NCBI RefSeq assembly: GCF_002160915.1
Contig: NZ_NFLM01000025.1
Span: 1-33,926 of the forward strand
Origin: Faecalibacterium sp. An121
Lineage (GTDB): Bacteria > Bacillota > Clostridia > Oscillospirales > Ruminococcaceae
Length of the DNA stretch: 33,926 nucleotides
Direction: 5' to 3'
Shown here: positions 1 through 7,127 of the stretch, in pieces
Position numbering within the stretch: position 1 is the stretch's first letter
Layout of the letters: each line of letters opens with the position of its first letter
The notes under the pieces: generated by a model
Told to the model about the DNA's origin: nothing
The model's input: the letters and a program-made list of their open reading frames with translations, nothing else
Databases searched by the model: none
Made by a program: the position numbers and the translations under genes

Positions 1-696
1 GGCCTGCCCACCCTGCCCACCCCCGTGGTGTTCCTGCTGGTGGTGGCCATCTGCGCGGTGGTCGGCCTGTGCAACGGCCTGGTGGTCTCTTACCTGCGGG
101 TGCAGCCCTTCATCGCTACCCTGGGCATGCAGCAGGTGGTCTACGGCATCTGCCTGGTCTACACCGGCGGTACCCCCATCGGCTCTCTGAACCGTGACTT
201 CACCTCCCTGGCATCCGATACCATCCTGTTCATCCCCGTTCTGATCTGGATTGCCATCATCGTGGCTGTCTGCTTCTGGTTCCTGTACAACAAGACCCGC
301 CACGGCAAGTACATGTACGCCATCGGCGGCAACGAGGCAGCCGCTGAGGTGGCCGGCGTCAACGTGGCCGCCACCAAGATCCGCATCTATGTGCTGGCTT
401 CCTGCATGTTCGGTCTGGCCGGCTGCCTGCTGGCTGCCAAGTCCGGCGGTGCATCGGTCAACACCGCCCAGAGCTATGAGCTGGACGCCATCGCAGCTGC
501 CACCATCGGCGGCGTTTCCACCACCGGCGGCGTGGGCACCGTGCCCGGCATCCTGGTGGGCGTGCTGGTCTTCGAGCTGATGAAGGTGGCTCTGCAGTTC
601 ATGAACGTGAACTCCTCCTACACCTACATCGTCCAGGGCCTTGTCATCATCCTGGCTGTGGCCATCGATATCCGCAAGTACCTGGCCAAGAAGTGA
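1..696 (+). CDS. mglC: Galactose/methyl-galactoside ABC transporter permease, MglC-type (5' partial)
   Basis: This is an inner-membrane permease of a CUT2-type monosaccharide ABC importer. The reading frame is open from the first base of the window, so the N-terminal part is missing and the start lies upstream. What remains (about 231 residues) is strongly hydrophobic. It carries segments that match my memory of MglC: VQPFIATLG, YNKTRHGKYMYAIGGN, GVNV, YELDAIAAATIGGVS followed by TGGVGTVPG, and a C-terminal IDIRKYLAKK. Family knowledge: MglC pairs with the ATPase MglA and the galactose-binding protein MglB, presumably encoded just outside the window. RbsC/XylH-type permeases are the alternative, but the YELDAIAA and GGVGTV blocks favour MglC. 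A terminator follows directly, so this is the last gene of its operon. Confidence 0.88.
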   Translation, partial: GLPTLPTPVVFLLVVAICAVVGLCNGLVVSYLRVQPFIATLGMQQVVYGICLVYTGGTPIGSLNRDFTSLASDTILFIPVLIWIAIIVAVCFWFLYNKTRHGKYMYAIGGNEAAAEVAGVNVAATKIRIYVLASCMFGLAGCLLAAKSGGASVNTAQSYELDAIAAATIGGVSTTGGVGTVPGILVGVLVFELMKVALQFMNVNSSYTYIVQGLVIILAVAIDIRKYLAKK

Positions 697-725
697 TCCC
701 CGCGCTTTTCAAACGCATCCTCTAT

Positions 726-758
726 GGGGCTGCCGGCACGCCGGCGGCCCCCTTTTTT
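726..758 (+). terminator. Intrinsic terminator of the mglC operon
   Basis: An 11-bp GC-rich stem (726-736 with 741-751, one G-U pair) with a 4-base loop is followed by six T residues at 753-758. Confidence 0.88.
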
Positions 759-771
759 GCAGCCCGGACGG

Positions 772-800
772 TTGCGTTTTGCGCCGGGAGGATTTATACT
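772..800 (+). promoter_or_regulatory. Sigma-A promoter for the small membrane protein gene
   Basis: A -35 TTGCGT (772-777) and a -10 TATACT (795-800) are separated by 17 bp, about 30 bp upstream of the start codon. This gives the small gene its own promoter, just behind the mglC terminator. Confidence 0.65.
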
Positions 801-829
801 TACAATATCTGCAAAAGGAGGGAACTGCC

Positions 830-1135
830 ATGCCTGAACACGACGAGCGCACCCAGGAGCAGCGGGAGGCAGACCTGGCCGCACGGGAGGCGGCGCTGGC
901 TGCCCGGGAAGCCGAGCTGGAGGCCCGGGAGGCCCAGGCCGCCCATACCGACGAAGGCAAACACAGCCTGCTGAACAACGGCGACCCCCATTTCAAGAAC
1001 TCCAAGGAGAAGATCTACGACCACTTCCCCCTCAGCGTCCACCAAATGGATATCCTGATCGGGGTGCTGGTGGCTCTGATCGTTCTGTTCGTCTTTCTGG
1101 GGGTCAACCAGATCAGCTTTTTCGGGCTGTTCTGA
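830..1135 (+). CDS. Small coiled-coil, single-pass membrane protein of unknown function
   Basis: A 101-residue protein not recognised as a named family. The start is set by the AAAGGAGG at 814-821, nine bases before the ATG. Residues 1-40 are highly charged and contain three near-perfect heptads, LAAREAA, LAAREAE and LEAREAQ (16-36), predicting a short coiled coil. A basic/polar linker (40-73) leads to one hydrophobic segment at about 75-92, followed by a short aromatic tail. The likely topology is a tail-anchored or single-span protein with a cytoplasmic coiled coil. It has its own promoter and sits between an mgl operon and a convergent symporter gene, so the neighbours do not suggest a role. 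A spurious reading is unlikely given the promoter, ribosome-binding site and ordered domain pattern. Confidence 0.75.
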   Translation: MPEHDERTQEQREADLAAREAALAAREAELEAREAQAAHTDEGKHSLLNNGDPHFKNSKEKIYDHFPLSVHQMDILIGVLVALIVLFVFLGVNQISFFGLF

Positions 1136-1150
1136 GCTGCGCACAGGTAC

Positions 1151-1184
1151 AAAAAGACCCGTCCGGACGGTGTGTCCGGGCGGG
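1151..1184 (-). terminator. Intrinsic terminator of the symporter gene
   Basis: A 10-bp stem (1175-1184 with 1158-1167, one G-U pair) is followed, in the minus direction, by TCTTTTT. It lies between the convergent ends of the small membrane protein gene and the symporter and may also stop plus-strand transcripts. Confidence 0.75.
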
Positions 1185-1215
1185 CCTCGTTGGTTTCGTT
1201 CCGTTTTATCGCTGC

Positions 1216-2574
1216 TCAGATCAGGCCCTGCACCAGGATGATGATGATCAGGATGGGCAGAACGAACTGCAGATACCGCTTGAACCAGCGGGACTTGGGC
1301 AGCTTGATGCCCTCGCCGGTGTTGGCCTCGGCGCAGTACTTGTCGTAGCCCCAGCCCCACTTGGACACGCAGAACAGCAGGAAGATCAGCGAGCCGATGG
1401 GCAGCAGCAGGTTACTGACCAGGAAGTCCTCGGTATCCAGCACATTCTTGCCGCCCAGGAAGGTCAGGCCGCTCCAGATGTTGTAGCCCAGCACACAGGG
1501 GACGCTGGCCACCAGCACAAAGATCAGGTTGATGCCGCAGGATTTCTTGCGGCTCCAGCCAAAGTTATCACAGCAGATGGCCAGCAGGTTCTCGAACACC
1601 GCAATGACGGTGGTAAAGCTGGCGAAGAACATGAACACAAAGAACAGGCTGCCCCACAGCCGGCCTGCGGGCATATCCACAAACACCTCGGTCAGGGTGA
1701 TGAAGATCAGCGAGGGGCCCTGGTCGGGCTGGACGCCGTAGGCAAAGCAGGCCGGGAAGATGATCATGCCGCTCATGAGGGCCACAAAGGTGTCCAGCAC
1801 GCAGATGCGGATGGCCTCGCCGGGCAGGGTGTGATCCCGCTTCATGTAGCTGCCGAAAATCTCCATGGCGGCAATGCCCAGGCTGAGGGTGAAGAAGGAC
1901 TGGTTCATGGCGTTCATCGCCACATTGCCGATGCCCACCTGGGCGGCGCGCTCGACGCTGGGCAGCAGGTAGAACTGGACGCCTGCGCCCGAGCCGGGCA
2001 GCAGCACGCTGTTCACCGCCAGGATGACGATGAGGGCCAGCAGGGCGATCATCATCCACTTGCTGATCCGCTCCAGGCCGTTCTGCAGCCCGAAGCTGAC
2101 CACCGCAAAGCCGGCGACCACCACCAGCACCATGCAGATGCCCATTTCCGCGGGGTTGGCCAGCATGGTGTTGAACACGTCCGAAGCGGCGCCGCTCTCC
2201 ATCCCCACCAGCTGCCCGGAGGCAAACTTGACGAAGTAGTCCAGCATCCAGCCGGCCACAGTGGTGTAGTACATCATCAGCAAGTAGCAGCCTGCCATGC
2301 AGAACCAGCCGTGGATGTGCCACTTGCTGCCGGCAGGCTCCAGGGCCTTATAGCCCTGCACCGCGCTCTTGCCGCTGGCGCGGCCCACGGCCAGCTCCAT
2401 GGTCAAAACGGGCACGCCCATGATGATCAGGAACATCAGGTAGAACAGGACGAACAGGCCGCCGCCGTTCTGCCCGGCCAGGAACGGGAACCGCCACACG
2501 TTCCCGATGCCGATGGCACAGCCGGCGCTGACCAGGATGAATCCCAGCCGCGAGCCAAAGGTTTCACGTTTCAT
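1216..2574 (-). CDS. Neurotransmitter:sodium symporter family transporter (Na+-coupled amino-acid uptake)
   Basis: A 452-residue polytopic membrane protein of the NSS/SNF family (LeuT, MhsT, TnaT relatives), which couples Na+ entry to uptake of amino acids, often tryptophan or other hydrophobic ones in bacteria. The diagnostic TM1-TM2 block is near the N-terminus: SRLGFILVSAGCAIGIGNVW, then RFPFLAGQNGGG, then a GVPVLTMELAVGR stretch. The unwound TM1 region (AGCAIGIGN) that binds substrate and Na+ is intact. The length fits the 11-12 TM bacterial members. The start MKRETF was chosen because GAGGAAAATC precedes it. An upstream in-frame ATG at 2652 lies in the promoter and cannot be used. The gene is monocistronic with its own promoter and terminator. 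Substrate specificity cannot be read from sequence. Confidence 0.92.
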   Translation of the reverse strand: MKRETFGSRLGFILVSAGCAIGIGNVWRFPFLAGQNGGGLFVLFYLMFLIIMGVPVLTMELAVGRASGKSAVQGYKALEPAGSKWHIHGWFCMAGCYLLMMYYTTVAGWMLDYFVKFASGQLVGMESGAASDVFNTMLANPAEMGICMVLVVVAGFAVVSFGLQNGLERISKWMMIALLALIVILAVNSVLLPGSGAGVQFYLLPSVERAAQVGIGNVAMNAMNQSFFTLSLGIAAMEIFGSYMKRDHTLPGEAIRICVLDTFVALMSGMIIFPACFAYGVQPDQGPSLIFITLTEVFVDMPAGRLWGSLFFVFMFFASFTTVIAVFENLLAICCDNFGWSRKKSCGINLIFVLVASVPCVLGYNIWSGLTFLGGKNVLDTEDFLVSNLLLPIGSLIFLLFCVSKWGWGYDKYCAEANTGEGIKLPKSRWFKRYLQFVLPILIIIILVQGLI

Positions 2575-2623
2575 GATTTTCCTCTTTTCTTTCTGTGATT
2601 TTTGAGCGAAAAGTCGCTCCTCT

Positions 2624-2652
2624 ATTGTATCTGTATCACGGGCCGGATGCAA
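2624..2652 (-). promoter_or_regulatory. Sigma-A promoter of the symporter gene
   Basis: On the minus strand, -35 TTGCAT (2652-2647) and -10 TACAAT (2629-2624) are 17 bp apart. Transcription would begin near 2617, about 43 bases before the ATG, which supports the shorter start of the symporter. Confidence 0.7.
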
Positions 2653-2773
2653 GAGGGAAAGTCAACATTTTGAACTTTTTGTTACAAAATCGGGGCAAGG
2701 CAGGGCCTTTTTCCCCTCTGGCATATCCGGCGGCGGTTCCGGGCATCCTGAACAAAAAGGAGGCCCGCATCGT

Positions 2774-3502
2774 ATGAGCAAAAAGAAGAATCCAAATCCC
2801 CAGGCTTCCGCGGGGGAAGCCGAGGCCGCAGCCGTCAGCGCCGACACCGACCGCCGCGCCTTTGAGCAGAGCCAGCTGGAGGAGCTGGGCGCCCTCAACC
2901 TGACCAAAGGCGCCCACACCATCCATTGTCTCACCGTCATCGGGCAGGTGGAGGGTCATGTGGAGGCCCCCCAGGGCCAAAAGACCACCAAATACGAGCA
3001 CGTCATCCCCCAGCTGGTGGCCGTGCAGGAAGATCCCGCCATCGAGGGGCTGCTGGTACTGCTGAACACGGTGGGTGGCGATGTGGAGGCCGGGCTGGCC
3101 CTGGCCGAGCTGATCGCCAGCATCTCCAAGCCCAGCGCCACCCTGGTGCTGGGAGGCGGACATTCCATCGGCATCCCTCTGGCGGTCAGCGCCCGACGCA
3201 GTTTCATCGTCCCTACCGCCACCATGACCGTGCACCCGGTGCGCCATTCGGGGATGATCCTCGGGGTGCCCCAGACCATGCGCTGGTTTGAGCAGATGCA
3301 GGAGCGGATCACCGGTTTTGTGGCAGGCCACAGCCGGATGAGCGCCGACCGCTTCAACCAGCTGATGCTCCACACCGGTGAGCTGGTGATGGACATGGGC
3401 ACCGTGCTGGACGGCCGCCGCGCCGTGGAGGAGGGCCTGATCGACCAGCTGGGCGGCTTGTCCGAGGCCATGCGCTGGCTGTACCGGCAGATCGAAAACT
3501 GA
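2774..3502 (+). CDS. tepA: ClpP-like serine protease of the TepA type
   Basis: A 242-residue cytoplasmic protein of the ClpP/crotonase fold, closest in my judgement to TepA (YmfB) of Bacillus. The putative nucleophile is Ser131 in GGGHSIGIPLAVSA and the base is His154 in MTVHPVR. The spacing (23 residues) is close to the 25 of ClpP. The oxyanion-loop region NTVGGDVEAGLALAELI precedes it, and an AVEEGLID block closes the fold. The first 40 residues are charged, low-complexity and poorly conserved in type. The start follows AAAGGAGG. Family knowledge: Bacillus TepA has been linked to degradation of small acid-soluble spore proteins at outgrowth; the older protein-translocation role is doubtful. 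No ClpX/ClpA-type partner is adjacent. Confidence 0.82.
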   Translation: MSKKKNPNPQASAGEAEAAAVSADTDRRAFEQSQLEELGALNLTKGAHTIHCLTVIGQVEGHVEAPQGQKTTKYEHVIPQLVAVQEDPAIEGLLVLLNTVGGDVEAGLALAELIASISKPSATLVLGGGHSIGIPLAVSARRSFIVPTATMTVHPVRHSGMILGVPQTMRWFEQMQERITGFVAGHSRMSADRFNQLMLHTGELVMDMGTVLDGRRAVEEGLIDQLGGLSEAMRWLYRQIEN

Positions 3503-3565
3503 CCCGTCCCCTGCTTTGCAAGGAATTTCCGGTCCGCGGCTGCGGGCGGAAAGGGGTTTTCCTGG

Positions 3566-3617
3566 AGCGTGTCGTTTTCGGCACGCTGCTCCCCCTGCTT
3601 CGTGCAGGGGCTTTTTT
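3566..3617 (+). terminator. Double-hairpin intrinsic terminator after tepA
   Basis: A first hairpin (AGCGTG 3566-3571 with CACGCT 3582-3587) is followed by a second with stem CCCCTGC (3592-3598) and GCAGGGG (3604-3610), then six T residues (3612-3617). The second is the canonical terminator. Confidence 0.85.
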
Positions 3618-3671
3618 GCGCCCGGATGCGCCGGACAAAAATGAAATTTCCTCAAAAACATTGACAAGGGT

Positions 3672-3699
3672 TTGACATTCTCTCCAAATGCTGTATACT
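3672..3699 (+). promoter_or_regulatory. Sigma-A promoter of rex
   Basis: A perfect -35 TTGACA (3672-3677) and -10 TATACT (3694-3699) are separated by 16 bp. A second TTGACA at 3661 is too far for the same -10. The 5' leader is about 85 bases. I found no clear Rex palindrome overlapping this promoter. Confidence 0.8.
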
Positions 3700-3788
3700 A
3701 GTAATTAGACAATGTGGCCATTCCTGGCATCCACTTTCCAGTAAAGATATCCAAAATTCCGGGCAAACTGCAAGAGGGGGGTCTTGCC

Positions 3789-4430
3789 ATGCATCCGTCC
3801 GTCAAGGCATCGGTGCCGGTCATCCGGCGTCTGCCCAAGTATTACCGCTATCTGTGCGCGTTGAAGGACTCGGGGGTCACCAGCATTTCCTCCCGGGAAC
3901 TGGCCGCCCAGATGGGCACCACCGCATCCCAGGTCCGGCAGGACTTCAACTGCATCGGCGACGTCAACGGCCGGCAGGGCATCGGCTATTCGGTGGACAA
4001 TCTCCTGACCATCCTGGAGGGCCTTTTGTTCGGCGACGGCCAGCGCCTGTCCACCATCCTGATCGGCTGCGGCCGGCTGGGCAAGGCAGTCAGCAGCTTC
4101 ATCGCCAACAACAACAACGGTTTCACCCTCATAGCCGCCTTTGATGTGGAGCCCGCCCTGATCGGCCAGAGCATCAGCGGCATCCCCATCCGCCACATCG
4201 ACGACCTGGAGTCCTTCTGCGCCCAGCACAACCCCCATGTGGCGGTGCTGTGCGTGCCCCGCAGCGGGGCCCAGCAGATCAGCGGACGGCTGGTGGAACT
4301 GGGCATCAAGGGCTTTTGGAACTTTTCCCACTACGACCTGTCCGTCCCCTACCCCGACGCGGTGGTGGAGAACGTCCACCTGGGGGACAGCCTGATGAGC
4401 CTGGGCTACCGTCTGCGCAACCAGGACTGA
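3789..4430 (+). CDS. rex: Redox-sensing transcriptional repressor Rex
   Basis: A 213-residue DNA-binding repressor that senses the NADH/NAD+ ratio and derepresses fermentation and anaerobic respiration genes when NADH rises. Residues 1-80 form the winged helix, including SSRELAAQMGTTASQVRQDF as recognition region and GIGYSVDNLL. Residues 88-200 form the Rossmann domain with the NAD(H) motif GCGRLG (93-98). A C-terminal helix for domain swapping ends the protein. The length equals the family norm. The start was set at MHPSVKAS because AGAGGGGGG lies just upstream; an earlier in-frame ATG at 3714 has no ribosome-binding site. It has its own strong promoter. PflB further along the window is a typical Rex target in Clostridia, but I found no clean operator there. 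Confidence 0.95.
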   Translation: MHPSVKASVPVIRRLPKYYRYLCALKDSGVTSISSRELAAQMGTTASQVRQDFNCIGDVNGRQGIGYSVDNLLTILEGLLFGDGQRLSTILIGCGRLGKAVSSFIANNNNGFTLIAAFDVEPALIGQSISGIPIRHIDDLESFCAQHNPHVAVLCVPRSGAQQISGRLVELGIKGFWNFSHYDLSVPYPDAVVENVHLGDSLMSLGYRLRNQD

Positions 4431-4497
4431 AGCGTTGACGCACATTCCATACATCCCGGGTGGGGCGCGGTTTTCTGCGCCCCGCATTCGGCGTACG

Positions 4498-4518
4498 GCC
4501 CGGTGCATCCGGGCTTTT
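4498..4518 (+). terminator. Probable intrinsic terminator between rex and tdk
   Basis: A 6-bp stem GCCCGG/CCGGGC with a 5-base loop is followed by TTTTG. A second stem-loop without a T run (GGGGCGC/GCGCCCC) lies just upstream at about 4462-4482. The T run is short, so partial read-through into tdk is possible. Confidence 0.5.
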
Positions 4519-4539
4519 GCATTGCAAGAAAGGCACGGT

Positions 4540-5160
4540 ATGGCTAAACTTTATTTCCGTTATGGCGCCATGAACAGCGGCAAGAGCACTGCCCTGATGC
4601 AGGTGGCGCACAATTACGAAGAACAGGGGATGCGGGTGCTGATCCTCAAGCCCCAGGTGGACTCCAAGGGCGGGGGCGAACTGGTCAGCCGGCTGGGCGT
4701 GCGGCGCAAGGCCGACCTGCTCATCCAGCCCCAGGACGATATCTTTGCCGCCGTGGAAGCCGACCGCGCCTCCCACGACCGGCCCCTGGCCTGTGTGCTC
4801 TGCGACGAGAGCCAGTTCTTTACCCCGGCCCAGGCCGAGCAGCTGTTCATGGTCACGGTGGACCTGGGGGTCCCGGTGATCTGCTACGGCCTGCGCAGCG
4901 ATTTCTCCCTCAAGGGCTTCCCCGGCTCCACCCGGCTGATGGAGCTGGCCCACACCATCGAGGAGATGAAGACCATCTGCACCTGCGGGCGCAAAGCCAT
5001 CTGCAACGCACGCAAGGTGGCAGGCCAGTTCGTCTTTGAGGGGGAGCAGGTGGCCATCGACATGGAAAACGACGTCCAGTACGTCAGTATGTGTCCCCAG
5101 TGCTATTTCCGCGAAAGACGTGCATTTTATGCGCGCCGCCGCGCCGGGCAGGATGCCTGA
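4540..5160 (+). CDS. tdk: Thymidine kinase (type II)
   Basis: A 206-residue cytoplasmic enzyme that phosphorylates thymidine with ATP to give dTMP (pyrimidine salvage). The P-loop GAMNSGKST spans residues 9-17, and the Asp-Glu pair of CDESQFF (D89, E90) supplies Mg2+ binding and the general base. The lasso/zinc domain contains TICTCGRKA (C147, C149) and CPQC (C185, C188). The closely spaced CxCGRKA form resembles the E. coli type of thymidine kinase. A long upstream extension of the frame has no ribosome-binding site; MAKLYF follows AAGAAAGG. It lies 109 bases after rex with a weak terminator between, so partial co-transcription is possible. Confidence 0.95.
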   Translation: MAKLYFRYGAMNSGKSTALMQVAHNYEEQGMRVLILKPQVDSKGGGELVSRLGVRRKADLLIQPQDDIFAAVEADRASHDRPLACVLCDESQFFTPAQAEQLFMVTVDLGVPVICYGLRSDFSLKGFPGSTRLMELAHTIEEMKTICTCGRKAICNARKVAGQFVFEGEQVAIDMENDVQYVSMCPQCYFRERRAFYARRRAGQDA

Positions 5161-5207
5161 CGGCGTCCCGCGCCCGCCCGCACAAATTTTGCTGACATCT
5201 CATTTTG

Positions 5208-5234
5208 CGCCGCAGTACGTTGCTGCGGCGTTTT
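5208..5234 (+). terminator. Intrinsic terminator of tdk
   Basis: An 8-bp perfect stem (CGCCGCAG 5208-5215 with CTGCGGCG 5223-5230) is followed by TTTT. Confidence 0.75.
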
Positions 5235-5560
5235 CTTGTCCTGGGCGCCGGGATGGACCGGGGCGCGCCTCTCCCAAAATCGTTAATATATCAGCAATTT
5301 CAAAATGATTCTCCCCTCTTTTCCAGCAAATCTGTACAAAAGCACGTTGTATGCAAGTTGCACAACTTTTCAGCGCAAGTTTGGATATTTCAACAAGGCC
5401 GTTCCGAAGGGGTCTGAAAACACAGCAAGATATGCGCGTTTTTGCGCGTATAACCACAATTTGCGTCTTTCTCTCGGCGCGGTTTTTTGCTATCACATTT
5501 GTATACAAGGGGCCAGGGCGTCCCTGATCAGTTTTGTGTTTTTATTTAGGAGGAGAAACA
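5235..5560 (+). promoter_or_regulatory. AT-richer regulatory region upstream of the sugar ABC operon
   Basis: No gene is supported here. The stretch is clearly AT-richer than its surroundings and holds several dyads. One is a bulged hairpin at 5346-5366 (GTTGT/ACAAC and GCAA/TTGC). One is an imperfect palindrome TATGCGCG-N6-CGCGTATA at 5431-5452. One is the perfect 10-bp palindrome TTGTATACAA at 5499-5508. I could not pick a convincing -35/-10 pair. The dyads are reasonable operator candidates for the sugar transporter, but none matches a consensus I can name. Confidence 0.45.
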
Positions 5561-6919
5561 ATGAGCAACGCAATTTCCCGTCGTGACTTCCTGAAGGTCA
5601 CCGGCGCTGTTGGCGCAGCCGGTCTGCTGGCTGCCTGCGGCGGCGGCAGCAGTTCCTCTACTGCTTCTACCGCTGCTTCCGTGGCCGCTCCCGCCGAGGG
5701 CGACGTCAGCCTGACCATCAGCTGGTGGGGCGGCGAGTCCCGCCACAACGCCTATCAGGAAGCCATCGCCGCTTTCTCTGAGGAGCACACCAACATCACC
5801 GTCAATCCCACCTTTGCCGCATGGTCCGACTGGGAAGACACCATGTCCACCAAGTTTGGCGTGGCCGAGGATGTCTGCCAGATCAACTGGAACTGGCTGT
5901 ACAACTACTCCGCCAACGCCCAGACCTTCATCGACCTGAACACCGTGTCCGACTACATCGACTTCTCCCAGTGGGAGGAAGGTCCTCTGGGCGCCTGCTA
6001 TGTGGCCAACTCCCAGCAGGCCGTGCCTGTCTCGATGACCGGCCGTATCTTCTACTGGAACATGACCAGCTTCAACAAGGCCGGCATCACCGAGTATCCC
6101 AAGACCCTGGACGAGCTGTACGCCGCAGGCGAGGCCTTCCAGAACAACCTGGGCGAGGACTACTATCCCCTGCACCTGGGCGGCTACGACCGTATGATCG
6201 CCATGGTCTTCTATCTGGAGTCCATCTACGGCAAGGATTGGGCCGATCCCACCACCTCCACCCTGAACTACACCCGCGATGAGATCATCGAGGGCCTGGA
6301 CTTCATCAAGAGCCTGGTGGACCGCCACGTCATCATGCCCCTGCCCACCTACTACGGCAACAACGGCTCCACCGCCGCCAGCCAGTCCAACGAGTGGATC
6401 ACCGGCCAGCTGGCAGGTATCTTTGAGTGGGACTCCGGCGCTCTGAAGTATCTGGAGGGCCTGGACACCGAGAACCGCGACGGCTTCACCGTGGGCGACG
6501 AGATCAAGTACGGCGACTACAACGGCGGCTTCACCAAGGTCTCGATGGCTCTGGCTATCACCCAGACCTGCCAGCATCCCGCCGAGGCTGCCATGCTGAT
6601 CAACTTCCTGCTGAACGAGGACGCAGGCGCCTCCATCATGGGTTCCGAGTGCGGCATCCCCGCCTCCGCTTCCGGTCTGGCTGCCGCTGAGGCCGCCGGC
6701 ACCGTCAACGAGCTGACCGCCGAGGCCAACAGCAAGGTCATGGCCTCCTGCGCCTTCCAGCTGGATCCCCTGTTCGAGAATGACACCCTGAAGGCAGACG
6801 GCACCGGCGTCTACCAGGAAGTCTTCGACACCATGGATTACGATGGCGTCGGCGGCGCTGACGTCGTGGACATCCTGCTGGATGGCATGGAGGGCGTTGG
6901 CTACACCATCAACGCCTGA
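5561..6919 (+). CDS. Extracellular sugar-binding lipoprotein of a CUT1-type ABC transporter, Tat-type signal
   Basis: A 452-residue solute-binding protein (COG1653, MalE/UgpB-like) that captures an oligosaccharide and hands it to the two permeases downstream. The signal region has an exact twin-arginine motif SRRDFLK (6-12), a hydrophobic stretch and a lipobox LAAC with Cys26 as lipidation site, then a Gly/Ser/Thr/Ala-rich linker. The mature part begins VSLTISWWGGESRHNAYQEA, typical for this class, and contains many aromatic residues suited to sugar stacking. ATG 5561 follows AGGAGGAG; a start at 5534 would disrupt the signal. Given the GH28 and GH105 genes nearby, a pectin or rhamnogalacturonan oligomer is the likely ligand; this is inference. 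Codon use is strongly biased, as for a highly expressed gene. Confidence 0.9.
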   Translation: MSNAISRRDFLKVTGAVGAAGLLAACGGGSSSSTASTAASVAAPAEGDVSLTISWWGGESRHNAYQEAIAAFSEEHTNITVNPTFAAWSDWEDTMSTKFGVAEDVCQINWNWLYNYSANAQTFIDLNTVSDYIDFSQWEEGPLGACYVANSQQAVPVSMTGRIFYWNMTSFNKAGITEYPKTLDELYAAGEAFQNNLGEDYYPLHLGGYDRMIAMVFYLESIYGKDWADPTTSTLNYTRDEIIEGLDFIKSLVDRHVIMPLPTYYGNNGSTAASQSNEWITGQLAGIFEWDSGALKYLEGLDTENRDGFTVGDEIKYGDYNGGFTKVSMALAITQTCQHPAEAAMLINFLLNEDAGASIMGSECGIPASASGLAAAEAAGTVNELTAEANSKVMASCAFQLDPLFENDTLKADGTGVYQEVFDTMDYDGVGGADVVDILLDGMEGVGYTINA

Positions 6920-6981
6920 TCCAGGATCGATTGAGGCTCCTTTTGTAAGAAAATCGGCCCTGCTGTCATGGATCAAAACGG

Positions 6982-7046
6982 GGGGCGCCTGTTCCCTTTG
7001 AACCGGGTGCCCCTCTTTTTCAGGCAGAAAAAGAGCTTTTTGCCTG
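6982..7046 (+). terminator. Intercistronic hairpins between binding protein and permeases (partial terminator/processing site)
   Basis: An 8-bp stem (6982-6989 with 7006-7013, one G-U pair) is followed by TCTTTTT (7014-7020). A second bulged hairpin follows immediately (CAGGC 7021-7025 with GCCTG 7042-7046, inner AAAAAG/CTTTTT). Such elements commonly raise binding-protein output relative to permeases by partial termination or 3'-end protection. Confidence 0.65.
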
Positions 7047-7127
7047 GTATTCATACCGTTTGTTGATAAATTCACAGCAGTTCGCCGATGTTTGTATCCG
7101 ATCACACCTAAAAGGAGGAATCCCCTG

